Positions 1 through 9,146 of a stretch of DNA of 64,000 nt are shown piece by piece. Under the pieces are notes generated by a model that saw only the letters and a list, made by a program, of their open reading frames with translations, was not told the DNA's origin and did no database searches. Position numbers and translations under genes: made by a program. How positions within the stretch are numbered: the first letter of the stretch is position 1; every line of letters begins with the position of its first letter. Source of the stretch: CAVXEF01 sp963827315 (GTDB lineage: Bacteria; Planctomycetota; Phycisphaerae; Sedimentisphaerales; Anaerobacaceae); the NCBI GenBank assembly GCA_963827315.1, contig CAWHAL010000004.1, positions 620,001-684,000 on the forward strand, written 5' to 3'.

Positions 1-2
1 AA

Positions 3-608
3 TCCGAAAACTATAAAACTGTGATAGGTTCATTACCCCCGAAAGCCCCAGAATATTTTGAAGAAGGGACCTTGAAAATCTTCGAAGACGTGCAAAAGGA
101 ACTTTTACAGATAAAAGAAAATATTACTATTAGAAACGCACAACGCTCGCCAATAGGGGACGATGAGAAACTCGCCATAAAGCTTCTTGATGACATTGAT
201 GTCAACGACAAAAGAATTGTACTTGATATTGAAAAAATGAATGAATTGCAAAAAGACTCTAAAAAACTTTGCCAAGATGCCAATTCTCTAATTGATAAAC
301 TAAGTCTTACTGTTAATGATATCAACGATGTTAACAAGATATCCCAAAAAATAAGTGATGTTAACGAAATATACCAAAAGCTTAATGAAGCAAAGAAGAA
401 ATGGCCAGTAAATCCTAATATTAGTGGTCTGTCCGAAAAACTTATTAAACGATTCTCGTCGATAACCGAAAATATCCTCAAAGTTAATGAAAGTGATAGT
501 ATAATTACAATAAAAGAGTATCTTAATAAATGTGATTTTAAAGAAGATGTAAATCTTGAAAAAAGCCGTCAAGGCCTTGTTGAAGAACTAAGTAAAAAAC
601 AAAAATAA
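3..608 (+). CDS. Unrecognised protein, 5' end cut off by the window edge
   Basis: The reading frame is open from base 3, so the GTG at 21 is probably internal and the real start lies upstream. About 200 C-terminal residues are visible. They are highly charged, rich in Lys, Glu, Asp and Asn, with no hydrophobic segment, and look largely helical or coiled-coil (for example VNDINDVNKISQKISDVNEI). I recognise no family. It ends 15 bases before the TPR/trypsin gene, on the same strand, so the two are probably co-transcribed. The composition is AT-rich compared with murA next door, which suggests an accessory region continuing to the left. Confidence 0.6.
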   Translation, partial: SENYKTVIGSLPPKAPEYFEEGTLKIFEDVQKELLQIKENITIRNAQRSPIGDDEKLAIKLLDDIDVNDKRIVLDIEKMNELQKDSKKLCQDANSLIDKLSLTVNDINDVNKISQKISDVNEIYQKLNEAKKKWPVNPNISGLSEKLIKRFSSITENILKVNESDSIITIKEYLNKCDFKEDVNLEKSRQGLVEELSKKQK

Positions 609-623
609 AAGGAAGGCTCCACA

Positions 624-1907
624 ATGTCTAAACAAGCAGAGCTTCTGATTCAGCAGGCGCGTTCTAATCTTGCTAACGGTGATGCGAAATCGGCCATATC
701 CCTCTTAGAGAAGGCAAAAACACTGGCCCAGAGCGATCCTCTTTTAACTGCTACTGTATATCTGGAGATGGCTAAAGCTTGTGCTCAATCTAACCAAAAT
801 GAGGCAACTACAGAATTTTTTAAAAAAGCAATTATGGGCGATTCATCGATTTGTGACCAAGCATCAAAATGGCTGACAGAATTAAAGGACAGCGGCAAGA
901 AGAAACTTGCCAAACAATTGCGAAAGATGGTGCTTGAACGTGCCCCACAATCTATTACAAGTGCTACAAATATGACACAAACACCTTCTCCGGAAGGACC
1001 GCGAACTAAAACGTCTCTATTGAAAGTGATATCAAATAGTTTTGCACGCTTTGACCTTTATGCCGGTCTTAAGATTCTTTCGATTAGTTGTATCGCTTTG
1101 TTATTTTGTATTTTAATTTGGTTCGTTACAAATCAATTTTTTGCCCGGAAGGATAATGGCCCTATTGACATAAACAGAATACAAGATAATGTCGGACAGG
1201 TTTTTGTGGTTGTAACGATTTACGATAAAGACAGTGGAGGAGAGGTAACTATCCCATTGTCAATGGGTTCTTCTTGTGCTGTTGGCAAGGAGGGGTATCT
1301 AATAACCAACAAACATGTTATCGAATCATTCCATTCAATAGGGTCAGATAAAGACGTAACGAATACACAACTATTTGTTTGCTTTAGTGAACGTCCATCT
1401 GACAGGTTTGTGGCTCATATAATCCATGAGTGTCCTTATATTGATGCGGCCCTGATAAAAATTGACCGCTATTTTAAAAATCCTTTCAATGAGATTAAAG
1501 ACCCAGTTGAACCAGGTGAGCAAGTTTTTGCTTGTGGTTTTCCAGGGACAGCAAATGACCTTGTTGCTGAACTTGACTCAAAATCTATCCTTAACAAGTA
1601 CCTTGACGAGATAAAAAAACTGCGAATCAAAGGTATGGCGGATTTCTTCAAGCTTCTACCTGATGCATCTTTTAGCGTGTCGGTTACGAGTGGTGTTGTC
1701 AGTTCGCTACGTACTGTAGATAACCTCACGTGGGTACAGACAGATGCAAGCATAAACCCAGGCAATAGCGGAGGTCCGCTAATTACTCCAGATTGTAAGT
1801 TAATAGCAATAAATACGATAGGACATCCAAAGTCTGAGACAACTAATATGTCAATCATGGCTAAAGAGCTCAAAAAAGAGCTTTCCCCTTGGGTTAAACT
1901 AAAATAA
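624..1907 (+). CDS. Membrane-anchored TPR/trypsin-like serine protease
   Basis: The 427-residue protein starts at an ATG preceded by AAGGAAGG. Residues 1-75 look like two TPR-type helical hairpins. One transmembrane segment covers about residues 151-172 (ILSISCIALLFCILIWFV). The C-terminal part (about 190-420) is a trypsin-fold protease of the DegP/S1C kind, with the likely triad His231 in NKHVIES, Asp274 in PYIDAAL and Ser382 in NPGNSGGPL. No PDZ domain follows. The TPR part would lie in the cytoplasm and the protease outside. The substrate is unknown. It follows the unrecognised gene at 3-608 by 15 bases, so the pair may work together. Assignment to the fold is firm; the role is inferred. 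Confidence 0.85.
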   Translation: MSKQAELLIQQARSNLANGDAKSAISLLEKAKTLAQSDPLLTATVYLEMAKACAQSNQNEATTEFFKKAIMGDSSICDQASKWLTELKDSGKKKLAKQLRKMVLERAPQSITSATNMTQTPSPEGPRTKTSLLKVISNSFARFDLYAGLKILSISCIALLFCILIWFVTNQFFARKDNGPIDINRIQDNVGQVFVVVTIYDKDSGGEVTIPLSMGSSCAVGKEGYLITNKHVIESFHSIGSDKDVTNTQLFVCFSERPSDRFVAHIIHECPYIDAALIKIDRYFKNPFNEIKDPVEPGEQVFACGFPGTANDLVAELDSKSILNKYLDEIKKLRIKGMADFFKLLPDASFSVSVTSGVVSSLRTVDNLTWVQTDASINPGNSGGPLITPDCKLIAINTIGHPKSETTNMSIMAKELKKELSPWVKLK

Positions 1908-2023
1908 TCTATGTTGTATTATATACGCGGAGGGGGTAAGTAGTACCGAAAATGACCCGTAAGGACATCCAATTCATAGTCATTTGTGTCGGCGCCGGAT
2001 CTTCGGTCCGTTGGCCGAGTCAA

Positions 2024-3301
2024 TTATACATATCCGACGTTTTCTCGGCGGATTTTTGCACCGGCGGGATTCAATCTTTGCTCGATTTTTTCGTAGCCGC
2101 GGTCGATGTGATAAACCCTGTTTACGATAGTAGTTCCTTCAGCGGCGAGGCCGGCCAGCACCAGCGCCGCTGACGCCCGCAGGTCGGAAGCCATTACAGG
2201 GGCGGCAATCAGCTTCTTTACGCCTGCAATAATAACAGCCGGCCCTTCTTTGCGGAGGTTCGCAGCCATTCGGTTCAGCTCAGCTACGTGCATAAACCTG
2301 TCTGGAAAGACCTTCTCGATTATTATGCTGTTGCCGTCAGCCAGTGCCAAGAGCGCCATAAACTGTGCCTGCAGGTCGGTAGGAAAGCCCGGATAGGGCT
2401 GAGTAGTAACATCGATTGGCGTTATCGGGCCGGTCCGCGAGACGACGCAGCCGTCATCTGCCGACTCGACTGTTACACCGATGTTTCTTAGCTTATCAAC
2501 GACAGCCATCATATCGCCCACCCTGCAGTTCTCCAGTTTAAGCTCACCTTTCGTTATGGCGGCGGCGACCATAAATGTGCCTGCTTCGATTCGGTCCGGG
2601 ATTACCTCGAACTCGCCCGGCTGCAATTGCCTGACTCCTTCGATAGTCAGCCGGGGTGAGCCGATGCCTGTAACTTTAGCGCCCATTTTGTTAAGGCAGT
2701 CTGCGAGATGTGTGATTTCCGGCTCGCAGGCAGCAGATTCGATAACGGTTTTGCCCTTTGCCAGTGTCGCAGCCATCAAGACGTTAGCGGTGCCGAGTAC
2801 GGTTGAGCCGAACGGCCCGCCGAGAAATATTTCCTTGCCGACCAAGCCTTGCGGCGCCTCTGCTACGATGTAGCCGTTCCTGAGGTGGATTTTTGCGCCG
2901 AGCTGTTTGAGGCCGTGCAGGTGGATATTGACGGGTCTATCGCCGATTGCGCAGCCGCCCGGCATCGAGACCTCCACCCTGCCGCAGCGTGCAAGCAGCG
3001 GGCCGAGTATGCAGATGCTGGCGCGCATCCTGCGGACAATGTCATATTCGCCGACGGGATTATCAATTACGGTCGCATCCACGCACAAGTCGCCGGCCGG
3101 GGTCTTGCTGATTTTACAGCCTAATTCTCCGAGCAGCTTGCCAAAGACAAAAATATCAGAGAGATTGGGAACGCCTTTGAGGACGGATTTGCCGGCTGAT
3201 AAGATGGCGGCCGCCATCACCGGCAGAGAGGCGTTCTTCGAGCCGTTTATTCTAACCGAGCCGCGAAGTTTAACGGGGCCCTCGATGCGGAATATATCCA
3301 T
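2024..3301 (-). CDS. murA: UDP-N-acetylglucosamine 1-carboxyvinyltransferase MurA
   Basis: MurA transfers enolpyruvate from PEP to UDP-GlcNAc, the first committed cytoplasmic step of peptidoglycan synthesis. The 425-residue length is normal for the family. The N-terminus has the substrate-binding block VRINGSKNASLP. The catalytic loop VSMPGGCAIG carries Cys117, equivalent to Cys115 of E. coli, so the enzyme should be fosfomycin-sensitive (Asp at this site gives resistance). The C-terminus has the expected AAEGTTIVNRVYHIDRGYE block. The ATG start is the only sensible one. It is convergent with the protease gene and divergent from the CPBP gene. Confidence 0.97.
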   Translation of the reverse strand: MDIFRIEGPVKLRGSVRINGSKNASLPVMAAAILSAGKSVLKGVPNLSDIFVFGKLLGELGCKISKTPAGDLCVDATVIDNPVGEYDIVRRMRASICILGPLLARCGRVEVSMPGGCAIGDRPVNIHLHGLKQLGAKIHLRNGYIVAEAPQGLVGKEIFLGGPFGSTVLGTANVLMAATLAKGKTVIESAACEPEITHLADCLNKMGAKVTGIGSPRLTIEGVRQLQPGEFEVIPDRIEAGTFMVAAAITKGELKLENCRVGDMMAVVDKLRNIGVTVESADDGCVVSRTGPITPIDVTTQPYPGFPTDLQAQFMALLALADGNSIIIEKVFPDRFMHVAELNRMAANLRKEGPAVIIAGVKKLIAAPVMASDLRASAALVLAGLAAEGTTIVNRVYHIDRGYEKIEQRLNPAGAKIRRENVGYV

Positions 3302-3394
3302 AATCTATTTTCTCCGCAGGATTCCTCACGGAACTTGAAAAGACCCTACCAATGTAATATAAGAGAGATTGGTTTTCAAGGTCGCAATAAGTAA

Positions 3395-3411
3395 ATCCGC
3401 CACAGGCGGAT
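3395..3411. repeat. Dispersed palindrome, copy 1 (ATCCGCC-ACA-GGCGGAT)
   Basis: A perfect 7+7 bp palindrome with a 3-base centre lies between the divergent murA and CPBP genes, just upstream of the CPBP start at 3424. Read on the minus strand it is TTTATCCGCCTGTGGCGGA. Near-identical copies occur at 7965, 38899, 45504, 45567 and 45651, so it is a dispersed intergenic hairpin family and not a gene-specific operator. Confidence 0.75.
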
Positions 3412-3423
3412 AAATATGCACCG

Positions 3424-4272
3424 ATGAACATCTTAGAAACAATAAAGCAGTTAGATAATTATGCCACAATAGCCGACGTTGCTGTTTTTGCGGCGGGGAC
3501 ATTATTGTTAGGTATCTGGCTGCTGAGGACGTCTCTGGGCAGAAACGCTTTGGTCGATTCGGCACCTCGCCGGAACAATATGCCTGCATACGTACCATTT
3601 GTTCCCCTGCTTATCTGGGTCGCAGCGGTTTCGATTACAACAACAGTAACAGGGCAGTTTCTGGTCGATTTGCCTGACTGGCAACGTGCTTTTCTGGACA
3701 ACGTTATTCTGTGTATCGGAGCCGTTGCGGCGGTGGCAGTTATCCTTTTCCTGGCCAATGCCCATTTTGCGCGGAGGCTGCGAGGTTTCGGCCTGAATCC
3801 AAAAACAATCCACAGGGACTTCGTGGCGGCGGTGGTCAATCTGCTCTCGGTCTGGCCGCTTGTAATGCTGATGGTTGTGCTGACCGTTTTTTTCGGAAGA
3901 CTTGTCTGGGGTGAGAACTTTAACCTGCAGCAACACGAGGAGCTCAAACTGATAACACAGTATTCGCAATTGTCTGTCAGGGTGCTGATTGTTATTACGG
4001 CTGTGGTGGTTGTGCCTGTGTTTGAGGAGATGCTTTTTCGAGGATTGTTTCAGTCGTGGCTGCGGTCACTTATGGCGAAGCCCTGGCCTGCAATTTTGAT
4101 ATGTTCAGCTATGTTCGCAGTGACACACGCGGATGCGGCACATTGGCCGGCATTGCTGGCACTTTCGATGTCAATGGGCTATGCTTATGAGAAGAGCGGC
4201 TCTTTGTTTCGGCCTATCTTTATCCACTCCCTGTTTAACGCAGCCAGCATAATAGCAGCTTTGAAACAGTGA
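3424..4272 (+). CDS. CPBP (CAAX/Rce1-like) intramembrane metalloprotease
   Basis: This is a 282-residue polytopic membrane protein with about seven hydrophobic segments. It carries the ABI/CPBP motifs in order: EEMLFRG with Glu201, Glu202 and Arg206, then FAVTH with Phe231 and His235, then HSLFN with His268 and Asn272. These are the glutamate and histidine residues expected in the active site of Rce1-type proteases. In bacteria such proteins often process peptides or act in self-immunity; no bacteriocin gene is visible here. The ATG at 3424 follows a dispersed palindrome directly. It is convergent with pheT. Confidence 0.9.
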   Translation: MNILETIKQLDNYATIADVAVFAAGTLLLGIWLLRTSLGRNALVDSAPRRNNMPAYVPFVPLLIWVAAVSITTTVTGQFLVDLPDWQRAFLDNVILCIGAVAAVAVILFLANAHFARRLRGFGLNPKTIHRDFVAAVVNLLSVWPLVMLMVVLTVFFGRLVWGENFNLQQHEELKLITQYSQLSVRVLIVITAVVVVPVFEEMLFRGLFQSWLRSLMAKPWPAILICSAMFAVTHADAAHWPALLALSMSMGYAYEKSGSLFRPIFIHSLFNAASIIAALKQ

Positions 4273-4296
4273 ACGTCGGCCGATGCACACCAGTAG

Positions 4297-6309
4297 TTAC
4301 ACAGTTCGCAGCTCGGCACCGATGGACCTCGCCAGCTCGGCGACAATATCAGCTTCGAGGCGGTCGACCGACTCATGCGTCAGCGTTCCGTCCCGGTCTC
4401 TGAACCTGAGCGAAAGCGTAACGCTCTTTTTGCCAGGAGGGACAACCTTTCCCCTGTATATCCCGACAAAGCAGGTCTGCTCCAGCTCAGCCGAGGCCTT
4501 TCTATTCACAGCCTCAATAATATCAGCCCAGCGAACCTGCTCATCGACAATCAACGACAGGTCGCGGACTATCGCCGGGAATCTTGGAATGGGCTTAACC
4601 TTTAGTTCTTTACTCTGCAACGCCAGGAGCGCTTCAAATTCCAGTTCCGCGGCACAGGGCGTTACATTCTCAAAGTCAAACCTGTCTCGAAGCTGGTTCG
4701 AGATAATGCCGGCAATTCCGATGCGGTCACCGTTGACTATTATTTCAGCAGCGGTCTGAGCCCATACTTGCTCTGTAGGGGCAAAAACCACCTGCGCATC
4801 TCTGTTGATACAGGATATCAATCCTTCAATCACACCCCCCAAATCTCGAAAGTCACTGTCGCAAACCAGAGCCAGCTTGGTTTTCTCAACCGGCAAAGCG
4901 GCATCAGCGGTCGGCACAAAAGTGTCGGCAATTTCAAATATCCTGCAGGGACTGTTGCCGACATTGAGGTTGGTTTTCAAAACGCCAAGTAAGGAGCCTA
5001 TCAGCATCTGCCGGAGCAAGTTCGCACCTTTGCGCGACTCGTCTTTTACCGCCAAGTGCTGCTTAACGTTGGAAGCCGCAAAAAACTCAGCAATAGAGCC
5101 GTCGACGAGGCCAACGCTAATTGTTTCATAGAAGCCGCAGCCGTTAAGATATGTTCCGACTGTCTGCGTCAGCTTCTGGCGAGCGCCAGCCGGTACGACT
5201 TCAATCTGTATTTTGTGTTGCGTCGGTATTTTGCTGTAGCCGTAAACGCGGCAAACCTCCTCAATCAAATCGGCCTCACGATAAATGTCGCTGCGCCAGG
5301 AAGGCACGGTACAGATTACCGAATCATTTTTTTGCTGCGGATTAAATTTCAGCATCAAAAGAATTGTTACCACGTCTTTAGACGGTATCTCGATTCCAAG
5401 CAGCTTATTCAGGCGTGAGAGCCGAAGCGTTACCTGCTTTTGCGATGGTCTGCCGGGGTAGACATCGATTAGACCTTTGACTACTTTGCCACCTGCAACT
5501 TTTGTAATCAGCTCTGCGGTGCGCTTGGAGGCCCAGTCGATTTGTTCAATATCCACGATGCGTTCAAAACGAAAGGCTGCTTCCGAAGGCAGGCCGAGCC
5601 GTCTGGATGTGGTACGAACGCTGACAGGGTCAAACCAGGCGTCCTCCAAAAGAATTGTTTTTGTACTTTCGCTAACCTCCGTTTCCAGACCGCCCATAAC
5701 GCCTGCTACAGCGACAGGTCTTCTGGCATCAGCGATAATCAGCATATCAGGGTCAAGGCTGCACTTCGAGCCGTCAATACTGACAATGCGTTCGCCGGCA
5801 AGCGCCTTTCGAACTATTATTTTGCCGTCGGCGATTTTGTCGTAGTCAAAGGCGTGCGGCGGCTGCCCGGTCTCCAACATAGCATAATTAGTCGCGTCAA
5901 CCACATTATTTACGCTGCGCATTCCGACCGCTTCGAGACGGTTTTTGAGCCAGGCCGGCGACGGTTTCACACTGACAGACTCAATGATGCGGGCGGTGTA
6001 TCGGCTGCACAAATCCGCCGCCTCAATCTCGACACTCGCAAATTTGGTAACATCTTTCTGTGACTCTTCAGATTTGACCGCAGGTATTTTCAGCTTTTTG
6101 CCAGTCGCTGCCGCCAATTCGCGGGCGATGCCGATGTAGCTTAGGCAATCGCCGCGATTAGAGGTGACCTCGACGTCGATTACAGAGTCGCCGTCGATGG
6201 TTTCGATTCCTTCGTAAGGCAATCCCAAGTTGCTTAGAATATCAGCGACTTCAACGGCACTAAGGCCTGTTTCGATGTAGTCACAAAGCCAACTTAACAG
6301 GATTTTCAT
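4297..6309 (-). CDS. pheT: Phenylalanine-tRNA ligase beta subunit, short form
   Basis: PheT forms an (alpha-beta)2 enzyme with PheS that charges tRNA-Phe. The start chosen is the ATG at 6309 (MKILLSWLCDYI), because the upstream in-frame TTG at 6330 lacks a ribosome binding site. The protein is about 670 residues against roughly 800 for the common bacterial form. It goes almost directly from the first ~30 residues to the B3/B4 region (VEVTSNRGDCLSYIGIAREL), so the EMAP/OB-type tRNA-binding domain normally inserted near the N-terminus is absent. The B5, core and C-terminal FDX-ACB (FPAIVRDLSLIVDE) regions are present. pheS is not in the window. Confidence 0.93.
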   Translation of the reverse strand: MKILLSWLCDYIETGLSAVEVADILSNLGLPYEGIETIDGDSVIDVEVTSNRGDCLSYIGIARELAAATGKKLKIPAVKSEESQKDVTKFASVEIEAADLCSRYTARIIESVSVKPSPAWLKNRLEAVGMRSVNNVVDATNYAMLETGQPPHAFDYDKIADGKIIVRKALAGERIVSIDGSKCSLDPDMLIIADARRPVAVAGVMGGLETEVSESTKTILLEDAWFDPVSVRTTSRRLGLPSEAAFRFERIVDIEQIDWASKRTAELITKVAGGKVVKGLIDVYPGRPSQKQVTLRLSRLNKLLGIEIPSKDVVTILLMLKFNPQQKNDSVICTVPSWRSDIYREADLIEEVCRVYGYSKIPTQHKIQIEVVPAGARQKLTQTVGTYLNGCGFYETISVGLVDGSIAEFFAASNVKQHLAVKDESRKGANLLRQMLIGSLLGVLKTNLNVGNSPCRIFEIADTFVPTADAALPVEKTKLALVCDSDFRDLGGVIEGLISCINRDAQVVFAPTEQVWAQTAAEIIVNGDRIGIAGIISNQLRDRFDFENVTPCAAELEFEALLALQSKELKVKPIPRFPAIVRDLSLIVDEQVRWADIIEAVNRKASAELEQTCFVGIYRGKVVPPGKKSVTLSLRFRDRDGTLTHESVDRLEADIVAELARSIGAELRTV

Positions 6310-6459
6310 AGTAAACCCGCCGCTAATCAAAGGTCCAAACTCGACAATAACTTACCCTTCAACAAAAGAGGTGTCAATGATTTTGAATTGGTGGTTTTTC
6401 TTCCCTCGCAATACTGGTTTAATCCGCAGATGGAATCGTCTCAATTTATGACAACCATC

Positions 6460-7941
6460 TTATAGCTGTTTTTTCAGGACGGTTTCCCAGTTTCTGTATG
6501 CTTCGCCATAGGCAGAGAAAAACTTTTGGTTTGGCTCGATTGTTTTGACCGGCGTCAGGCCCACAAAGGCATCTTCCAACCCTTTGTAAATACCTGCGCC
6601 GATTCCAGCGCCTCTGGCGGCACCCTGCGAGCCGTCGGTATTATAAAGCTCGACGACCGATTTTGTAACCGTCGCAAACGCCTCGGCGAAAAGCTGGCTT
6701 AAGAACATATTCGCATGGCCGGCCCGAACTTTTTTTGGTTTGACGCCGACTTTTCGCATTATCTCAAGGCCGTAGTTGAGCGCAAATACGATACCTTCCT
6801 GAGCGGCCCGCAACAGGTGAGACCTGCTATGGATGTTGAAATTCAGGCCGTGAATCGAAGCGCCGATATTTTGATTCTCTAATGTGCGTTCAGCTCCATT
6901 TCCATAAGGAAGAATGACAAGGCCTTGCGAACCTACGGGCACTTTCTCCGCCAGTGCATTCATTTGGGGGTAATCTATCGTGCCGGTGTTATGCTTGAGC
7001 CACCTATTGAGGATACCCGTTCCATTAAGGCACAACAGCACTCCGTATCTGGGCTTTTTCAGCGTGTGATTGACGTGGATGAAAGTATTGACCCTCGATT
7101 TGGTATCGTATTTCGCCTCAGCCGTAATACCATAAACAACGCCCGATGTGCCTGCGGTAGCCGCTATCTCGCCGGGGTTGAGGACGTTCAGCGAGAGTGC
7201 ATTGTTCGGCTGGTCGCCTGCCCTGTATGAGACGATGGTTCCTGTCTTCAGCCCGATGGTATCAGCAGCCTCTTTTGTAAGGTATCCCTGAGCCGAAAAT
7301 GTCGGGACGACCTCGGCGACAAGCTCCTGCGGTATCCGGTAATGCTCCAGAACCAGGTCGGCTAATCCCTGCTTTTTAAAGTCCCACATTATGCCTTCCG
7401 AAAGGCCCGAAGGCGTGGTCCTGATTTCGCCGGTCATTTTCATCGCAACATAATCACCGGGCAGCATCATCTTGTGGATTTTCGAGAAAATTTTCGGCTC
7501 GTTGTCCTTAACCCATTTGAGTTTGGATGCAGTGAAGTTCCCCGGCGAATTCAGCAACCGAGCCAGACACTTTTGTTCGCCGATGCTTTTTAACGCCTTT
7601 CGCCCGATTCCGACCGCCCTGCTGTCGCACCATATTATCGCCGGTCGAAGAACCTCATGGTTTCTATCAACAAGCACAAGTCCGTGCATTTGATATGATA
7701 TACCAATTGCTTTCACGTCCTCCGCGGTAAAGTTTGTCAGGGTCTTTATCTTCTGCGTTGCGGCTACCACATTTTCCCACCAGGTCTGCGGATGCTGTTC
7801 TGCCCAGCCGGGTTTCTTTGCGATGATTTCCAGCTCTTTTTCAGGTGAGGTCGCCGAGCCGACGACTTTGCCTGTCTGGGCATTTAGAAGTGTGGCTTTT
7901 ATCGACGAGCTTCCAACGTCATACCCCAACAACAATGCCAT
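6460..7941 (-). CDS. xylB: Xylulokinase (FGGY family)
   Basis: The protein phosphorylates D-xylulose to D-xylulose-5-phosphate in the cytoplasm for entry into the pentose phosphate pathway. The 493-residue length and N-terminal ATPase motif LLGYDVGSSSIKATLL fit FGGY kinases. GWAEQHPQTWW and the YQMHGLV block are typical of the xylulokinase branch. TAGTSGVVYGI is the second nucleotide-binding motif, and the C-terminal GSQGAARGAGIGAG is also typical. It lies downstream of kdgK and eda on the same strand, separated by about 100 bases with a dispersed palindrome between. FGGY substrate specificity is hard to fix by eye, so another ketopentose remains possible. Confidence 0.88.
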   Translation of the reverse strand: MALLLGYDVGSSSIKATLLNAQTGKVVGSATSPEKELEIIAKKPGWAEQHPQTWWENVVAATQKIKTLTNFTAEDVKAIGISYQMHGLVLVDRNHEVLRPAIIWCDSRAVGIGRKALKSIGEQKCLARLLNSPGNFTASKLKWVKDNEPKIFSKIHKMMLPGDYVAMKMTGEIRTTPSGLSEGIMWDFKKQGLADLVLEHYRIPQELVAEVVPTFSAQGYLTKEAADTIGLKTGTIVSYRAGDQPNNALSLNVLNPGEIAATAGTSGVVYGITAEAKYDTKSRVNTFIHVNHTLKKPRYGVLLCLNGTGILNRWLKHNTGTIDYPQMNALAEKVPVGSQGLVILPYGNGAERTLENQNIGASIHGLNFNIHSRSHLLRAAQEGIVFALNYGLEIMRKVGVKPKKVRAGHANMFLSQLFAEAFATVTKSVVELYNTDGSQGAARGAGIGAGIYKGLEDAFVGLTPVKTIEPNQKFFSAYGEAYRNWETVLKKQL

Positions 7942-7964
7942 TTATTCGTTTCTTCCTGCATTTA

Positions 7965-7979
7965 TACGCCACAGGCGTA
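7965..7979. repeat. Dispersed palindrome, copy 2 (TACGCC-ACA-GGCGTA)
   Basis: A perfect 6+6 bp inverted repeat with a 3-base centre lies in the 103-base gap between kdgK and xylB, preceded by TTTA. It differs from copy 1 only in the compensating outer base pair (TA replacing TC/GA), so the pairing is maintained between copies. Confidence 0.7.
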
Positions 7980-8044
7980 CAAGTAAGTCATTTATCTTTT
8001 GACTATGATTTTACCGCAGTTCCCCTCTGCCACCATCATACAGG

Positions 8045-9145
8045 TTATCTATCTACTCTTGCTGTGCCGCCGCCCATTACCTTCTCGACCTCAGCCAGGC
8101 TCGCCGTTGTCGTATCGCCCGGCGTAGTCATTGCGAGTGCCCCATGTGCAGCGCCGTATTCGACCGCAGCTTTCGGTTCTTTGCCTTCCATCAAGCCATA
8201 GATGAGACCTGAAGCAAAACTGTCACCGCCGCCCACACGGTCATAAATCTGAAGATTTTCTCTCAGTGTCGCTTCGTAGAACTGCCCATCGGTGTAGAGA
8301 ATGGCGCCCCAGTCATTAATCGAAGCAGTTTTGGCATTTCTGAGGGTAGTAGCCACCGCCTTGAAATTAGGAAATTCCTTTACCGCCTGCCGAATCATCT
8401 TCTTGAAATTGGATGGGTCAAGGTTGGAAAGATGCTCATCAAGGCCGGGCACCTCAAGACCCAAGCAGGCGGTAAAATCTTCTTCGTTGCCCATCATCAC
8501 ATCAATATAAGGGGCGATTTTGCGGTTGACCTCCTGGGCCTTTTCTTTTCCGCCGATGGATTTCCAAAGGCTCGGCCGATAGTTCAGGTCGTAGGAAACT
8601 ATTGTGCCGTGTTTCTTTGCGGTTGTTACAGCTTCGATAATTACATCAGCGGTAGTTTCTGAAAGAGCTGCAAAGATTCCGCCGGTATGAAACCAGCGGA
8701 TGCCGTCCTTGCCGAATATCTTTTCCCAGTTAATATCACCTTTTTTCATTTGTGATGCAGCAGAATGGCCTCTGTCGGAACAGCCCTTGGCAGCCCTCAC
8801 TCCGAAGCCTTTTTCCGTGAAATTCAGACCCACACGAACTTGTCTGCCTATACCGTCGAACGGCACCCACTTGACGTATTCGAGAGATACTGCGCCCTGG
8901 AGCATCAAATCCTCAAGCAGTCTGCCGACAGGGTTGTCCGGTATGGCAGTCACTACCGCCGCCCGTTTATTGAAGCAGCGTCTTAAGCCCCTTGCGACGT
9001 TGTACTCGCCGCCGCCTTCCCAGATGCGGAAAGTACGAGCCGTGTGTATTCTGTCGTCGCCCGGGTCGAGACGAACCATCACCTCGCCAAGCGAAAGAAT
9101 GTCATATTTACAATCCGATTCTGTTCTAAGTTTAAGTGTCGACAT
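8045..9145 (-). CDS. kdgK: 2-keto-3-deoxygluconate kinase, PfkB family
   Basis: It is predicted to phosphorylate KDG to KDPG in the cytoplasm, the step before the aldolase encoded just upstream. The 366-residue protein has the PfkB N-terminal block LGEVMVRLDPGD, a GGGEYNVARGL substrate-side motif, and the C-terminal signature GGGDSFASGLIYGL with the catalytic Asp. Its start ATG lies 1 base after the stop of eda, which shows operon organisation and likely translational coupling. The chemistry is inferred from the eda neighbour and from kduI/kduD at 19-20.6 kb. Other PfkB sugar kinases are possible on sequence alone. Confidence 0.85.
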   Translation of the reverse strand: MSTLKLRTESDCKYDILSLGEVMVRLDPGDDRIHTARTFRIWEGGGEYNVARGLRRCFNKRAAVVTAIPDNPVGRLLEDLMLQGAVSLEYVKWVPFDGIGRQVRVGLNFTEKGFGVRAAKGCSDRGHSAASQMKKGDINWEKIFGKDGIRWFHTGGIFAALSETTADVIIEAVTTAKKHGTIVSYDLNYRPSLWKSIGGKEKAQEVNRKIAPYIDVMMGNEEDFTACLGLEVPGLDEHLSNLDPSNFKKMIRQAVKEFPNFKAVATTLRNAKTASINDWGAILYTDGQFYEATLRENLQIYDRVGGGDSFASGLIYGLMEGKEPKAAVEYGAAHGALAMTTPGDTTTASLAEVEKVMGGGTARVDR

Positions 9146-9146
9146 T

